A stretch of DNA of 41,818 bases from an uncultured Thermomicrobiales bacterium. Its GTDB lineage: Bacteria > Chloroflexota > Chloroflexia > Thermomicrobiales > UBA6265. Under the pieces are notes generated by a model. It was not told the origin of the DNA. It did not search any database and was given only the letters and a program-made list of their open reading frames with translations. Position numbers and translations under genes: made by a program. The stretch spans positions 1 through 41,818 of the forward strand of contig CADCWF010000036.1 in NCBI GenBank assembly GCA_902806345.1, read 5' to 3'. Of this stretch, positions 7,908 to 16,647 are shown one piece after another (the stretch's first letter is position 1; each line of letters starts with the position of its first letter).

Positions 7908-8430
7908 CTACGAACCCGAGCGACGCACGTGTTGCCGGAGGTTGGAGCTGCGAACTATTTGATCGTTTTTTGGGCCGAAGAGATGGGTGACGACCTCCGG
8001 GATCGAACCGAGGAGCTGGAAGCGGGCCTTGGGAACGACGTAGGTATTCGGCCGCTTCGGTTTGACGCCCATCGCATTGCCAGTCGATCTCCTGGCGATC
8101 TTGAACGATTCTAAATCCGGTAGCGGTTTGCCCGGTTCTCCGCCAAACCACAGGAATGGTCCGAGTGCCAGCGTGACGGGATCGAAGCGCAGCCAGATCA
8201 CGCATCCGCTCGGCTTACTCTGCAAGGCCGCATTGATGCCGACACGCGCCGTTTGCTTCGAGCACAAGGTCGTATCCACTGTCGTCAACTTGAGACCTGA
8301 GCATCTCCAAGCGGCCGACCACGTTTCGCCAGAGGTGACTCATCACCGCCCCGGCAAACAGGTGCTCGAGGAGCATCTCGCGGTACGACGAGTAGAGGCT
8401 GTGTTCGCTGGTGCTTGGCGAACCCTCCAA
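7908..8430 (-). pseudogene. Broken hypothetical gene with internal deletion and frameshift
   Basis: Two minus-strand frames join into one protein family. The N-terminal part (8430 down to about 8240) reads YREMLLEHLFAGAVMSHLW and then VDDSGYDLVLEANG. The C-terminal part, in another frame, reads RVGINAALQSKPSGCVIWL, then GPFLWFGGEPGKPLPDL and VKPKRPNTYVVPKARF. I recall a widespread uncharacterised family with this order, in which an RH(I/V)QLK segment of some 15 residues sits between the two blocks; that segment is missing here. A short deletion that also shifted the frame explains this. Base composition is less GC-rich than the neighbours, suggesting transfer. The product is unlikely to be functional. 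Confidence 0.65.
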
Positions 8431-8632
8431 AGTGCCCTCCGACTCATGCGACTCGCCGTCGCTGGAAGTTGGAAGATCGGTCGATTACCACAAGAACGAC
8501 GCCGTTCGTCCGTGATCAATGTTGGCCGGACAAGCGGCGGCGCCATCAGCAGTGCACGACCTCGGGACCGGATTCGACGGGGTTCGCTCGCCCCGATATC
8601 GCGGGTTCGTCGCCGGGAAGGCGGACCGCGGC

Positions 8633-8893
8633 CTACCCGCCCATAAGCAACGCCACCCAGAGCAGGGCGATCAGCGAGAGGGCGCCGAAGGCCGGCCCGA
8701 CCTGGCCCGTCTTCTTGCCCCACCAGGCCATGCCGACCGGGAAGGCCATCGGGATGACGAACGCCAGGGTCCGGGCGTAGCGGTCGCCGTTGGCACCGCC
8801 GACCCCCGTCCACTGCTGGACGAGCGCCACCGCCGTGACGGCGGCGACGACGTAGAAGAGCACGCTTGCCCAAGTTCTCTTGGAAACGGCCAT
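8633..8893 (-). CDS. Small membrane protein, unknown function (86 aa)
   Basis: From ATG at 8893 the product has 86 residues; a GTG at 8914 would add seven acidic ones. Three hydrophobic segments are visible: ASVLFYVVAAVTAVALV, TLAFVIPMAFPVGMAWW and ALSLIALLWVALLMG, so it is probably a three-helix inner-membrane protein. I do not recognise the family. It is isolated between a pseudogene and a decayed region, on the same strand as both, with no clear ribosome binding site. Good hydrophobic periodicity and GC-rich third positions argue that it is real. Confidence 0.5.
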   Translation of the reverse strand: MAVSKRTWASVLFYVVAAVTAVALVQQWTGVGGANGDRYARTLAFVIPMAFPVGMAWWGKKTGQVGPAFGALSLIALLWVALLMGG

Positions 8894-8941
8894 CGCCTCG
8901 TCGTCCTCGTCCACGCTCGACGGGGCGGCCTGGCCGCCCGG

Positions 8942-9250
8942 CTAACCATTACGCCTACTTTCGCACGTTTGTCCTTCGCCGGACCGCCGCCGGAGCACCG
9001 CGTTCGCCTCGGTCAAGCGCGCCTGCCACGCCGGGGCCAGCGACCGGACGCCGAACTCCCCGATCAGCACCCGTCGAATGGCCGGCAACGAGACGAAGTC
9101 GGTCGACTGGTGGAACCTATCGAGCGCCCAGACGTCGGGGGCGCCGCGCCACGTCAAGCCGATGAGGCGGGCCGAGACGCGGAGGTGGGGGACGGACAGT
9201 CCGACCGGCCGCTCCGCTCCCGGTCGAAGATTGCGCCCCCTTCCCGTCCG
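8942..9250 (-). pseudogene. Probable gene remnant
   Basis: One minus-strand frame is open from 9250 down to the TAG at 8942-8944. It reads protein-like near its end (LTWRGAPDVWALDRF, then FVSLPAIRRVLIGEFG and WQARLTEANAVLRRR). It has no good start codon, and the best internal one is ATG at 9157 (71 aa). Upstream, another minus-strand frame contains a protein-like LPPVVWLTDGKG stretch, which may be the displaced N-terminal part. I do not recognise the family. A frameshifted relic is the simplest reading; a short genuine ORF of 71 aa is the alternative. Confidence 0.25.
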
Positions 9251-9544
9251 TCAACCAGACGACGGGAGGCAACTCGACACCGTCCCCTTCGGTGGGGAAG
9301 GGATCAGGCGCCCGGCGCTGGCGGGTGGGGCGTTTGACCGTGACCACCGAACGGACTCCTCAGAACGAAGCAAAGCCGGACGTTGCTTCCACGAGGCCGC
9401 GGACGGCCATGCCCGCTTGCCCGAATCTGTCCGGCCCCGGATAATCCGGCTCTACGGGGGCTCGCCGGAGCTCCGGGCAGGCGCCGTCGAGCACGCGCCG
9501 AAGCGGGCGGCCGGAGGGCCGCCGTCGCGGCAACGGGGGGCGTC
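9251..9544. other. Intergenic stretch without a recognisable gene
   Basis: No coding or RNA feature is supportable here. It may hold more of the decayed gene on the minus strand and the promoter of the following monooxygenase-like ORF, but no clear -35/-10 pair was found. Confidence 0.4.
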
Positions 9545-9922
9545 GTGCCCGCCAGGAGCGTCCTCTACCTCCACCCCAAACCGGGGCAGCGCGCCGCCCT
9601 CGTGGAAACCTTCGCCCGGATCGACGTGCCCGGTCACGCGATGCGGCAGGAGGGCTGTCTCGGCGTCGAGGTCCAGGTGCCGCCGGACGCCGACGGTCCT
9701 CTCTTGGTGACCGCGCTGTGGCGCCGCCGGGAGGACTACGACGGCTGGCTGGCCAACCCGTGGCGGGCCGAGTCGACTGCCGAGATCGCGCCGTTCATCG
9801 CGGACGAGCAGCCAGTCGGCGTCGTCTACGATGTCGTCCTGGCGGCGGGGTCTCCCGAGGCGGCCTCCGCCTTGGCGGCGTTGCGGTCCGCGTTTGGGCA
9901 ACGAGCCGAGGGGGGAGCGTAG
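9545..9922 (+). CDS. Antibiotic biosynthesis monooxygenase (ABM) domain protein
   Basis: A 125-residue protein from GTG 9545. The order of elements fits the dimeric alpha/beta-barrel ABM fold: a first strand (RSVLYLHPKPGQ), a helix (AALVETFARID), a central EGCLGVEVQVPPDADGPLLV strand pair, and then the ALWRRREDYDGWLANPWR segment typical of ABM proteins. Family members include quinol monooxygenases, heme-degrading enzymes and many small stress proteins, so the substrate cannot be assigned. An earlier start is possible but would add a low-complexity Arg/Gly-rich leader. No partner gene is adjacent; it converges on the minus-strand gene at 9972. Confidence 0.65.
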   Translation: MPARSVLYLHPKPGQRAALVETFARIDVPGHAMRQEGCLGVEVQVPPDADGPLLVTALWRRREDYDGWLANPWRAESTAEIAPFIADEQPVGVVYDVVLAAGSPEAASALAALRSAFGQRAEGGA

Positions 9923-9971
9923 GCCGTCGGCGCTGGCCGGGGGGTGGGGAAGGGATCGGTGCGGAGCCGCC

Positions 9972-10301
9972 CTACGCCCGCGACCACTCATCGTGGACGC
10001 GCCGCAACGTCTCGCGCCAGTACGCACGGTCGTCCTCGCCGGTCTGGAGGCCGAGCTGGCGGGCGATGACGAAGAAGCCGCGGCCCGGGTAGCCCTCCTT
10101 CTTCCGGACCACCACCGCCGCGAGCTGGGGCCGCCCCGCGGCGTGCTCCATGCGGTCGATCTCGTCGAGGAGACCGCCGATCAACTCCCGGTGCCTCGGG
10201 TTGCCCATGCGCAAGCCGACGATCCGGCCGAGCTCCCCGTAGGTCTCGGTGCACCCGTTCCGAGCCGTCTCCACGAGCTCTCGGTACAGCACCCGATCCA
10301 T
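9972..10301 (-). CDS. Conserved hypothetical protein (109 aa)
   Basis: From ATG at 10301 the product has 109 residues. Segments MDRVLYRELVETARNG, TYGELGRIVGLRMGNPRHR, GRPQLAAVVVRKKEGYPGRG and FFVIARQLG resemble a scattered uncharacterised family that I recall as a stand-alone, soluble, roughly 100-120-aa protein. The TYGE(L/I) plus AVVV pattern is faintly like the DNA-binding part of alkyltransferase-like proteins, but no catalytic PCHR-type motif is present. It lies 14 nt downstream of the CPA2 antiporter on the same strand, so they are probably cotranscribed. Function unknown; the soluble partner could be regulatory, which is speculation. Confidence 0.7.
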   Translation of the reverse strand: MDRVLYRELVETARNGCTETYGELGRIVGLRMGNPRHRELIGGLLDEIDRMEHAAGRPQLAAVVVRKKEGYPGRGFFVIARQLGLQTGEDDRAYWRETLRRVHDEWSRA

Positions 10302-10315
10302 CGCACCCACCGCTG

Positions 10316-11542
10316 CTAGACGCCCGGCGCCTGCTCCGCAGGCAATCGTTCCCCACGTCGAGCCACCAGCCCGTCCGCCAGCCGGAAGAGGAAGGGGTTG
10401 AGGACGATCGAGACGAACGCCGCGGCGAGGATCAGCGCCTGGCCTTCCGCCGGTAGCAGGCCCAGCGACAGACCGACACCAGCCAGGATGAAGGAAAACT
10501 CGCCGATCTGGCCACGGCTCGCTGCTGCGGTCGCGGCTGTGTGCCGGTTGCCTTTGAGTGCCAGCACCAGCGCCCACGCCACCGCCGGTTTGACCAGCAG
10601 CACCACCGCGACGACGGTCACGACGCGACCGGGCTCGGTCACGAAGATGGCGGGGTCGATGAGCATCCCGACGGAGACGAAGAAGAGCGCCGCGAAGGCA
10701 TCTTCGAGGGGAGCCAGCCGTTCGCCGGCGGCGTGACCGGACTCGGACTGGCCGACGACCAGCCCGGCGACGAAGGCGCCGAGCGCGAATGACACCCCGA
10801 ACAAGACCGAGGCGCCGTAGGCGATGCCGAGGGAGGCGGCCAGCAGCCCGATGACGTACAGCTCGCGGGAGCCCGTTCGGGCGACCCATCGGAACAGCCA
10901 CGGGATGACGCGGGCGCCGACGACCAGCATCAGGACGGCGAAGATGGCGACCTTGCCGAGCGTGAGTGCCAGGGCAGAGGTGATCCCCCCGGCGTCGGCC
11001 GCCTCCGCGGCGCCTCCGAGGGGACCGGCCAAGACCGGCAGCAGCACCAGCACGACGACCATCGCCAAGTCTTCGACGAGCACCCACCCGATGGCCACCC
11101 GTCCCTGCCGGGTGTGCAGTTCGTCGCGGTCGCCGAGTGCCCGGAGCAAGACGACCGTGCTCGCCACCGACAGGGCCAGCCCCAGCACCAGTCCGCCGCC
11201 GACCCCCCAGCCCCAGGCGACGCCGATCCCGATCCCCACCGCCGTCGCGGCGGCGATCTGCCCGATCGCCCCCGGCAAGGCGATCCCGCGGACCTCCAGC
11301 AGATCCCCGGGGGAAAAGTGGAGGCCGACGCCGAACATGAGCAGGATGACCCCGATCTCGGCGAGTTGGGAGGTCAGTTCGACGTCGGCGACGAAACCGG
11401 GCGTGAACGGCCCAATCGCCACCCCGGCCGCCAGGTAGCCAACGATCGGGGGGAGGCGGAGGCGGGCGGCGAGCAGCCCGCCGACGAAGGCCAGCGAGAG
11501 GCCGACGGCCACGGTTGCGATGAGGTCGGTTTCGTGGATCAC
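10316..11542 (-). CDS. CPA2-family cation/proton antiporter, Kef/YbaL-like
   Basis: A 408-residue polytopic membrane protein of the monovalent cation:proton antiporter-2 family. Landmarks are LRLPPIVGYLAAGVAIGPFT near residue 30, GVILLMFGVGLHFSPGDL, SVASTVVLLRALGDRDEL, the ARQG-like TRQGRVAIGWVLVEDLA block, FVSVGMLIDP and SRGQIGEFSFILAG near the end. About 12 membrane helices are expected. The protein stops just after the transport domain: the cytoplasmic TrkA_N/RCK domain carried by KefB/KefC/YbaL is absent. ATG 11542 starts directly with the first helix. The downstream 109-aa gene is probably in the same transcript. Likely K+ or Na+ exchange for H+; ion choice cannot be told. Confidence 0.88.
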   Translation of the reverse strand: MIHETDLIATVAVGLSLAFVGGLLAARLRLPPIVGYLAAGVAIGPFTPGFVADVELTSQLAEIGVILLMFGVGLHFSPGDLLEVRGIALPGAIGQIAAATAVGIGIGVAWGWGVGGGLVLGLALSVASTVVLLRALGDRDELHTRQGRVAIGWVLVEDLAMVVVLVLLPVLAGPLGGAAEAADAGGITSALALTLGKVAIFAVLMLVVGARVIPWLFRWVARTGSRELYVIGLLAASLGIAYGASVLFGVSFALGAFVAGLVVGQSESGHAAGERLAPLEDAFAALFFVSVGMLIDPAIFVTEPGRVVTVVAVVLLVKPAVAWALVLALKGNRHTAATAAASRGQIGEFSFILAGVGLSLGLLPAEGQALILAAAFVSIVLNPFLFRLADGLVARRGERLPAEQAPGV

Positions 11543-11599
11543 GGTGGCCCGCCCTCCGTCCTGGTCAGGTCCGAGTATCCCCGGAGGACGGCAGTGGCG

Positions 11600-12469
11600 C
11601 TAGCGGAACCCGATCGCGACCAGCAGGAGGAGTAGCACCCCCAGCCCGAGGCGGTAGGCGACGAAGACCATCGTGCTCGCCCGCTGGAGGTAGCGCAGCA
11701 ACCCGGCGATGGCGGCGAAGCCGGAGAGGCCGGAAACGGCGATGCCGAGGAGGAAGATCGGCAGCTCGCCGGGGGCGAACCCGGTCTGGAGCGAGTCGAG
11801 TAGGCCCTTCAGCCCGGCGGCGGCGACGACCGGGACCCCGAGCAGGAACGAGAAGCGCGCGGCGTCGGCCCGGCGCAGGCCGCGGAACAACCCGGCGGTG
11901 AGCGTCGCCCCGGAGCGGGAGACGCCCGGCACCAGCGCCAGCGCCTGCGCCAGCCCGACCACCACCGCGTCCGGCAGTCGCACCGACGCCAGCCCGCGGA
12001 CGTGGCGGGCCGCCCGCTCGGCCGCGAAGAGCAGCAGCGCCAGCGCCATCAGCGCCAGGGCGATCGCGACGATCGCCCCGCGCGCGGTGCCGCCGTCGCC
12101 GTGGTAAATCCCTTCGACGGCGTCCTCGACGAGGAGTCCGGCGACGCCGCCGGGGATGGTGCCGATGGCGATCAGGATCGCCAGGCGGGCGTCCGGGTCG
12201 TCGCGCCGGCCGGGCTGGGGGCCGCGCAGCACGCCGACGGGGTCGGCGGCGGCGCGGGGGAGGGCCCGCGCCATCCGTACCAGGTCCGCCCAAAAATAGA
12301 CGAGGACCGCCGTCAGGGTGCCGAGGTGGAGGGCGGCGTCGAAGGCGAGCCCCGGCGACTCCCAACCGAGCAACCACGGCACGACCACGAGGTGGGCCGA
12401 CGAGGAGATCGGGAGGAACTCGGTCAGCCCCTGGACCAGCCCAAGCACGATCGCCTGGATCAGGCTCAT
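11600..12469 (-). CDS. uppP: Undecaprenyl-diphosphatase (BacA type)
   Basis: UppP removes a phosphate from undecaprenyl diphosphate so that the lipid carrier can be reused in peptidoglycan and glycan synthesis; loss or excess alters bacitracin tolerance. The 289-residue membrane protein has both active-site motifs: GLVQGLTEFLPISSSAHL at residues 10-27 and PGVSRSGATLTAGLFRGLRR around 180. Several hydrophobic helices surround them. ATG 12469 gives the standard MSLIQAIVLGLVQG N-terminus. It lies between the antiporter and the flippase-like gene on the same strand, but gaps of about 58 and 93 bp leave operon membership uncertain. Confidence 0.95.
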   Translation of the reverse strand: MSLIQAIVLGLVQGLTEFLPISSSAHLVVVPWLLGWESPGLAFDAALHLGTLTAVLVYFWADLVRMARALPRAAADPVGVLRGPQPGRRDDPDARLAILIAIGTIPGGVAGLLVEDAVEGIYHGDGGTARGAIVAIALALMALALLLFAAERAARHVRGLASVRLPDAVVVGLAQALALVPGVSRSGATLTAGLFRGLRRADAARFSFLLGVPVVAAAGLKGLLDSLQTGFAPGELPIFLLGIAVSGLSGFAAIAGLLRYLQRASTMVFVAYRLGLGVLLLLLVAIGFR

Positions 12470-12562
12470 GCCCGACCCCGTGCCGACCCGCTCGTGCCGC
12501 GGTCCCAGTATCCCCCGAATCGCGTCGGCGGAGCGGATCGGGAGGGGGGGAGGGCGGATACG

Positions 12563-13633
12563 CTACCCGGCATCGCGCCCCTCCGCGGGCCGCCGGGCGA
12601 GGGCTGGAGCGGCGACGACGCTCCGGCTCGGTCGGTCAACGGCCGCGCCGCCGATCCGAGCCTGCCGCCACCAGCACCACGCCCCGACGGCCGTCACCGG
12701 AAACCAGAGGGCGGCGTGGACGAGCAGCGCGTAGGAGAGTGCGAGCGAGCGATCGACACCGAGGGCGCCGCCGACGGCCAGCGTCACCCCGGCCTCGAAC
12801 GTCCCAACGTAGCCGGGCGCAGCCGGTACCAGCGTGGCGAGGTTGGCGACCCCGGTCGTCAGGAGCGCCGCCGCCGGGGTGAAAACGGGCCGCAGGTGCG
12901 GCCCGAACCCCTGGGCGATCGCCCAGTACATCGCCGCCTCGAACCCCCAGGCCAGGAGCGAGGTCGCCGCCACCAGCAGCAGGTCGCCGCCCCTCCGGAG
13001 GGAGCCCAGCCCGCCCAGGAACGCGATCGCGATCGAGCGGACCCGGTCCTCCAGGCGATCCGGCAGCGGCCGGAGGACGAGAGCGAGCAGGCGGTCGCGG
13101 TGGCCGCTGCCCAGAAGCAGGGTCGCCAGGGCGGCCACCACCGCGGCGAAGACGATGGCCGCGGCGAGGGCCAGCCGGCGCAGTTCGGTCGTCGGGGAGA
13201 TGGCGGTCATTGCCAGCAGCAGGAATGCCAGCATCGTCAGGCCGTCGAAGAGGCGCTCGACGGCGATCGAGGCCAGCACCGCGCTCTTGCGGACGCCGTG
13301 GCCTCGGCCGAGCAGGTAGGCGCGGACCAGTTCGCCGGTCCGCAGCGGCAGGATGTTGTTGGCGGTGTAGCCGGCCAACACAGTAGCTAGCACCGCGCGC
13401 GGGGCAAGCGGCGCCACCGGCCGCAGCAGGACCGACCAGCGGACCGCCCGCAGCCAGACCCCGGTGCCGTAGAGGAGGAGCGCCGGCGGCAGCCAGCGGA
13501 GGTCGACCGTCTGCAGCGTCCGCCAGACATCGCGCGGGTTCTGGCCGCGGAAGGCCAGGAAGAGGAAGGAGGCGCTGACGGCGAGGCCGACCCAGACGCG
13601 CCAGCCCCCGACCCGGCGGGGCGCAACCGGCAC
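12563..13633 (-). CDS. Lysylphosphatidylglycerol synthase TM-region/UPF0104 family membrane protein
   Basis: A polytopic protein of about 356 residues from GTG 13633; an ATG at 13798 would add a 55-residue Arg/Pro-rich leader that looks non-coding. Family marks: RGQNPRDVWRTLQTVDLRWL after the first helix, WSVLLRPVAPL, TANNILPLRTGELVRAYLLG (the most conserved segment), SAVLASIAVERLFDGLTML and VPAAPGYVGTFE towards the end. These are shared by the membrane part of MprF and by stand-alone UPF0104/AglD-type proteins, thought to flip or handle lipid-linked substrates. The aminoacyl-transferase domain of MprF is missing, so lysyl-PG synthesis is not expected. Neighbouring uppP also handles polyprenyl lipids. 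Confidence 0.8.
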   Translation of the reverse strand: MPVAPRRVGGWRVWVGLAVSASFLFLAFRGQNPRDVWRTLQTVDLRWLPPALLLYGTGVWLRAVRWSVLLRPVAPLAPRAVLATVLAGYTANNILPLRTGELVRAYLLGRGHGVRKSAVLASIAVERLFDGLTMLAFLLLAMTAISPTTELRRLALAAAIVFAAVVAALATLLLGSGHRDRLLALVLRPLPDRLEDRVRSIAIAFLGGLGSLRRGGDLLLVAATSLLAWGFEAAMYWAIAQGFGPHLRPVFTPAAALLTTGVANLATLVPAAPGYVGTFEAGVTLAVGGALGVDRSLALSYALLVHAALWFPVTAVGAWCWWRQARIGGAAVDRPSRSVVAAPALARRPAEGRDAG

Positions 13634-13778
13634 GTCCGTCTCTTGGTTGGGGGGCCGCTCGGCACGGGAACGCTGCACGGTGGGGCCGCTCCGGGGTCGT
13701 GCCCCCGTCCGGGGGCGGACCGCGACCGGCGGCTCCTCCACCGGCGAAAGTGGGTGCGCTGTGGCGCGCCGGAGGCGG

Positions 13779-13786
13779 AGTATACA
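13779..13786. promoter_or_regulatory. -10-like element in the divergent region
   Basis: The sequence AGTATACA gives TATACA on the plus strand (13781-13786) and TATACT on the minus strand (13784-13779). It sits in the intergenic region between the divergent flippase-like and histidine kinase genes. No convincing -35 box was found on either side, so this is only a candidate. Confidence 0.3.
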
Positions 13787-13917
13787 CGCCGCTACCACGG
13801 GTGAGACCGCAGGCGGTATGCTGGAGCTTCGGGTTGAACCGAGCAGCCAGGGCAGCGAGGGCCGGTCGACTCGAGGGGGCGTTCCGGCGGCGGCGGCCGG
13901 TCGGAGCGGAGGAGACG

Positions 13918-16647
13918 GTGAGCGCGCTGGAGCTCAGTCCCGCGCCGGAGCTCGAGCCGGGGACGTCCCGTCCCGCGGGAGGGGTCGGCGCGGCCCAACG
14001 CCGTCCCGCCGAACTCGTCGTCTGGACCCGGCCGGCCGCGGTCCGGTACGGCGTCGCCGCGCTCCTGACGCTGGCAGCAGGGTTCCTGGCCTGGATCTTC
14101 CAGCCCTGGCTGGCACCGACCATGACGCCGCCCTTCTTCGTTGCGGTCGCCCTGGCCGCCTGGTTCGGCGGAGTTGGCCCGGGACTCGTCGCGACCGCGC
14201 TCTCAATGGTCGTCCTTGAGGAAGTGATCATGGCCCCGACGGTCGGGGTCCTCCAGGCCGACTGGTCCGACGTGCCGCGCCTGCTCGCGTTCTTGGTCGC
14301 GGCCGCCCTCGTCGGCAACCTCAGCGCCTCCCGCAAGCGCGACGAGCTTGCGTTGCGAGCCAGCGAGCAGCGATTCCGGTCGATGTTCGAGACCGCCGCC
14401 GAAGGCATTTGGATGCTGGACCGCGACGGGTCGACGCGGTTCGCCAACGACCGGATGGCGGCCCTGCTCGGGGTCCCCCCGGACGGTCTCGGGGGGCGGA
14501 CGCTGTTCGACGTGCTGTCCGAGGCCGATGCCGCCGCGGCGCGCCACCGGTTCGACCGAGCGCTGGCCGGCGTCGGCGACACCTTCGACCTCCGCCTCCG
14601 CCGGGCCGATGGGGGCGAGCTGATCGCCTCGGTCGGCATCAGCCCCGTCCGCGATGGCGCCGGGGCGGTTGTCGGCGTCCTCGGCATGTTCACCGACGTC
14701 TCCGACCGCTCCCACGCCGAGCGCGCCCTGGAGCAGGCCAACGAGCGGTTCGCCCTCGCCGCCGATGGCGTCCAGCAGCTGGTCTACGACTGGGACCTCC
14801 GGAGCGACGCCATCTCGCGGAACCAGGGCCTGTTCCAGGTGGTCGGCTACCAGCCGAACGAGGTGCCGGCCACGGGCGCCTGGTGGCGTGAGCAGATGCA
14901 TCCGGACGACCGGCCATCGTCGCACGTTGACGTGGGCCTGTCGGCAGGGGATCGCTATGCCAGCGAATACCGGGTCCTCCACCGCGACGGTGGCTACCGT
15001 ACCGTGCGCGACGCTGGCCGCGTCGTCCGTGATGCGTCCGGAGTGCCAATCCGGGCCGTCGGCAGCACCGTCGACATCACCGAGCGGAAGGTGGCGGAGG
15101 AGGCGCTCCGCCTCCTCGCCACCGCCGCCGAAACGCTGGCGGTCGACCTCGATCAGGACGCCGCGGTCGGGCGGGTGGCCGGGCTGGCGGTGCCCGAACT
15201 GGCCGACCGCTGCCTGCTCGATCTCCTCGGTGAGGACGGCGCGGTGCTCTCTGGACCGATTGCGCCCGCGCCCGTCTCGGATGGGACGGGATCGGCGCTC
15301 TGGCGGCCGGGTCCAGACTTGGTCCGGTCGTCGCCCCCCCGATTCGAGCCCGACCTGGCAACCGGGACAGAGGATCTAGCCCAGGCCGACGTGGCCGCGC
15401 TGCGGGCCGAGGGAGTCCACTCGTTGATGCTCGTCCCGTTGGAGGCCCACGGCCGCCGCCTCGGCATGATGACCCTGCTCTCGACCGCACCCGGCCGCCG
15501 CTACGGCCCCCGCGACCTGGCTCTGGCGGTCGAGTTGGGGCGTCGGGGCGCCCTCGCCATCGAGAACGCCCGCCTTGTCCGCAGCCTGCGGGCGGCCGAA
15601 GAGCGCTACCACGGCGTCTTCACCGGCGCCAAGGACGCCATCCTCCTGTTCGACGGCACGGGCCGGATCGTCGAAGCCAACCAGGCCGCGCTGGCCCTGA
15701 CCGGCTACCCGGCGGAGTGCCTGGTCGGGCTAAAGGTGCTCGACCTACCCGCCGCCGGCGAGGCGTGGTCGCGCCAGGAGATGGCCCGGCTCGCCGCCGA
15801 GGGCGAGTGGCGCGGCGAAGTCGACCTCCGCCGGGAGGACGAGACGGTCGTGCCGGTGGACGCGATCGTGACCGCCGTGGCGCTCCCCGGCGGCACGACC
15901 TACGTCGGCGTCCTGCGAGACATGACGGAACGACGGGCGATGGAGCGGTTGCAGGAGGAGTTCCTCGCCCACGTCGCCCACGACCTGAAGAATCCCCTGG
16001 CATCGGTGCGCGGGCAGGCGCAGTTGATGCGGCGCCGGTTGACGAAGGGCGAGCCGCCGGATCCCGACCGGCTGGCGGCGTCGATGGCCGCCATCGACGC
16101 CGGCACCGAGCGGATGGTGACGATGATCGAGGATCTCGTCGACGTCGCCCGCCTCCGCGGCGGGCAGCCGCTCGAACTACGGCGCGAGCCGGTCGACCTG
16201 GTAGCCCTAGCGCTTCGCTCGGTCGAGGAGGCGCGGCGGATCCACGAGCGGCACCCGCTGCGGTTCGAGGCGACCGACGGCCCCGTCGTCGGGTTGTGGG
16301 ACGGCGCCCGCCTCGAGCGGGTCGTGGCGAACCTGCTCGGCAACGCGATCAAGTACAGCCCGGCCGGCGGCGAGATCGTCGTCCGTGTCCGTCGCGAGGC
16401 GGGTGATGGCCGCGAGGAGGCCGTGTTGGAGGTGGCCGACAGCGGCGTCGGCATCCCCGCGTCGGACCTGCCCTACGTGTTCGACCGGTACCGGCGAGGC
16501 CGCAACGTCGGCGCCATCGGCGGCTCCGGCATCGGCCTGGCCGGGGCGCGGGCGATCGTCGAGCAGCACGGCGGCGCGATCTCGGTCGTCAGCGCCGAGG
16601 GCGATGGGAGCACGTTCACGGTCCGCCTGCCGCTCGCCGGGGGGTGA
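13918..16647 (+). CDS. Membrane-anchored multi-sensor histidine kinase
   Basis: A 909-residue sensor kinase from GTG 13918 (GGAGGAGA just upstream). Residues 41-135 hold DUF4118-like membrane helices, the region seen in KdpD-type kinases (AVRYGVAALLTLAAG; WFGGVGPGLVATALSM). Then follow PAS 1 (about 148-265), PAS 2 with PAC (about 277-390), a GAF-like domain (about 400-560) and PAS 3 (about 563-675). The HisKA domain contains HVAHDLKNPLASVRGQ with phospho-acceptor His688, and HATPase_c has NLLGNAIKYSP (Asn809), DSGVGIPASDLPYVFDRY and GGSGIGLAGARAIVEQHGG. No response regulator is next to it, so it is an orphan. The input signal is unknown; PAS and GAF suggest redox, light or small-ligand sensing. 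Confidence 0.9.
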   Translation: MSALELSPAPELEPGTSRPAGGVGAAQRRPAELVVWTRPAAVRYGVAALLTLAAGFLAWIFQPWLAPTMTPPFFVAVALAAWFGGVGPGLVATALSMVVLEEVIMAPTVGVLQADWSDVPRLLAFLVAAALVGNLSASRKRDELALRASEQRFRSMFETAAEGIWMLDRDGSTRFANDRMAALLGVPPDGLGGRTLFDVLSEADAAAARHRFDRALAGVGDTFDLRLRRADGGELIASVGISPVRDGAGAVVGVLGMFTDVSDRSHAERALEQANERFALAADGVQQLVYDWDLRSDAISRNQGLFQVVGYQPNEVPATGAWWREQMHPDDRPSSHVDVGLSAGDRYASEYRVLHRDGGYRTVRDAGRVVRDASGVPIRAVGSTVDITERKVAEEALRLLATAAETLAVDLDQDAAVGRVAGLAVPELADRCLLDLLGEDGAVLSGPIAPAPVSDGTGSALWRPGPDLVRSSPPRFEPDLATGTEDLAQADVAALRAEGVHSLMLVPLEAHGRRLGMMTLLSTAPGRRYGPRDLALAVELGRRGALAIENARLVRSLRAAEERYHGVFTGAKDAILLFDGTGRIVEANQAALALTGYPAECLVGLKVLDLPAAGEAWSRQEMARLAAEGEWRGEVDLRREDETVVPVDAIVTAVALPGGTTYVGVLRDMTERRAMERLQEEFLAHVAHDLKNPLASVRGQAQLMRRRLTKGEPPDPDRLAASMAAIDAGTERMVTMIEDLVDVARLRGGQPLELRREPVDLVALALRSVEEARRIHERHPLRFEATDGPVVGLWDGARLERVVANLLGNAIKYSPAGGEIVVRVRREAGDGREEAVLEVADSGVGIPASDLPYVFDRYRRGRNVGAIGGSGIGLAGARAIVEQHGGAISVVSAEGDGSTFTVRLPLAGG

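Noticed and set aside
13802..13818. ACCGCAGGCGGTA shared with 34352-34364
   Set aside because: A short palindromic match in very GC-rich DNA is expected by chance, and the two contexts are unrelated.
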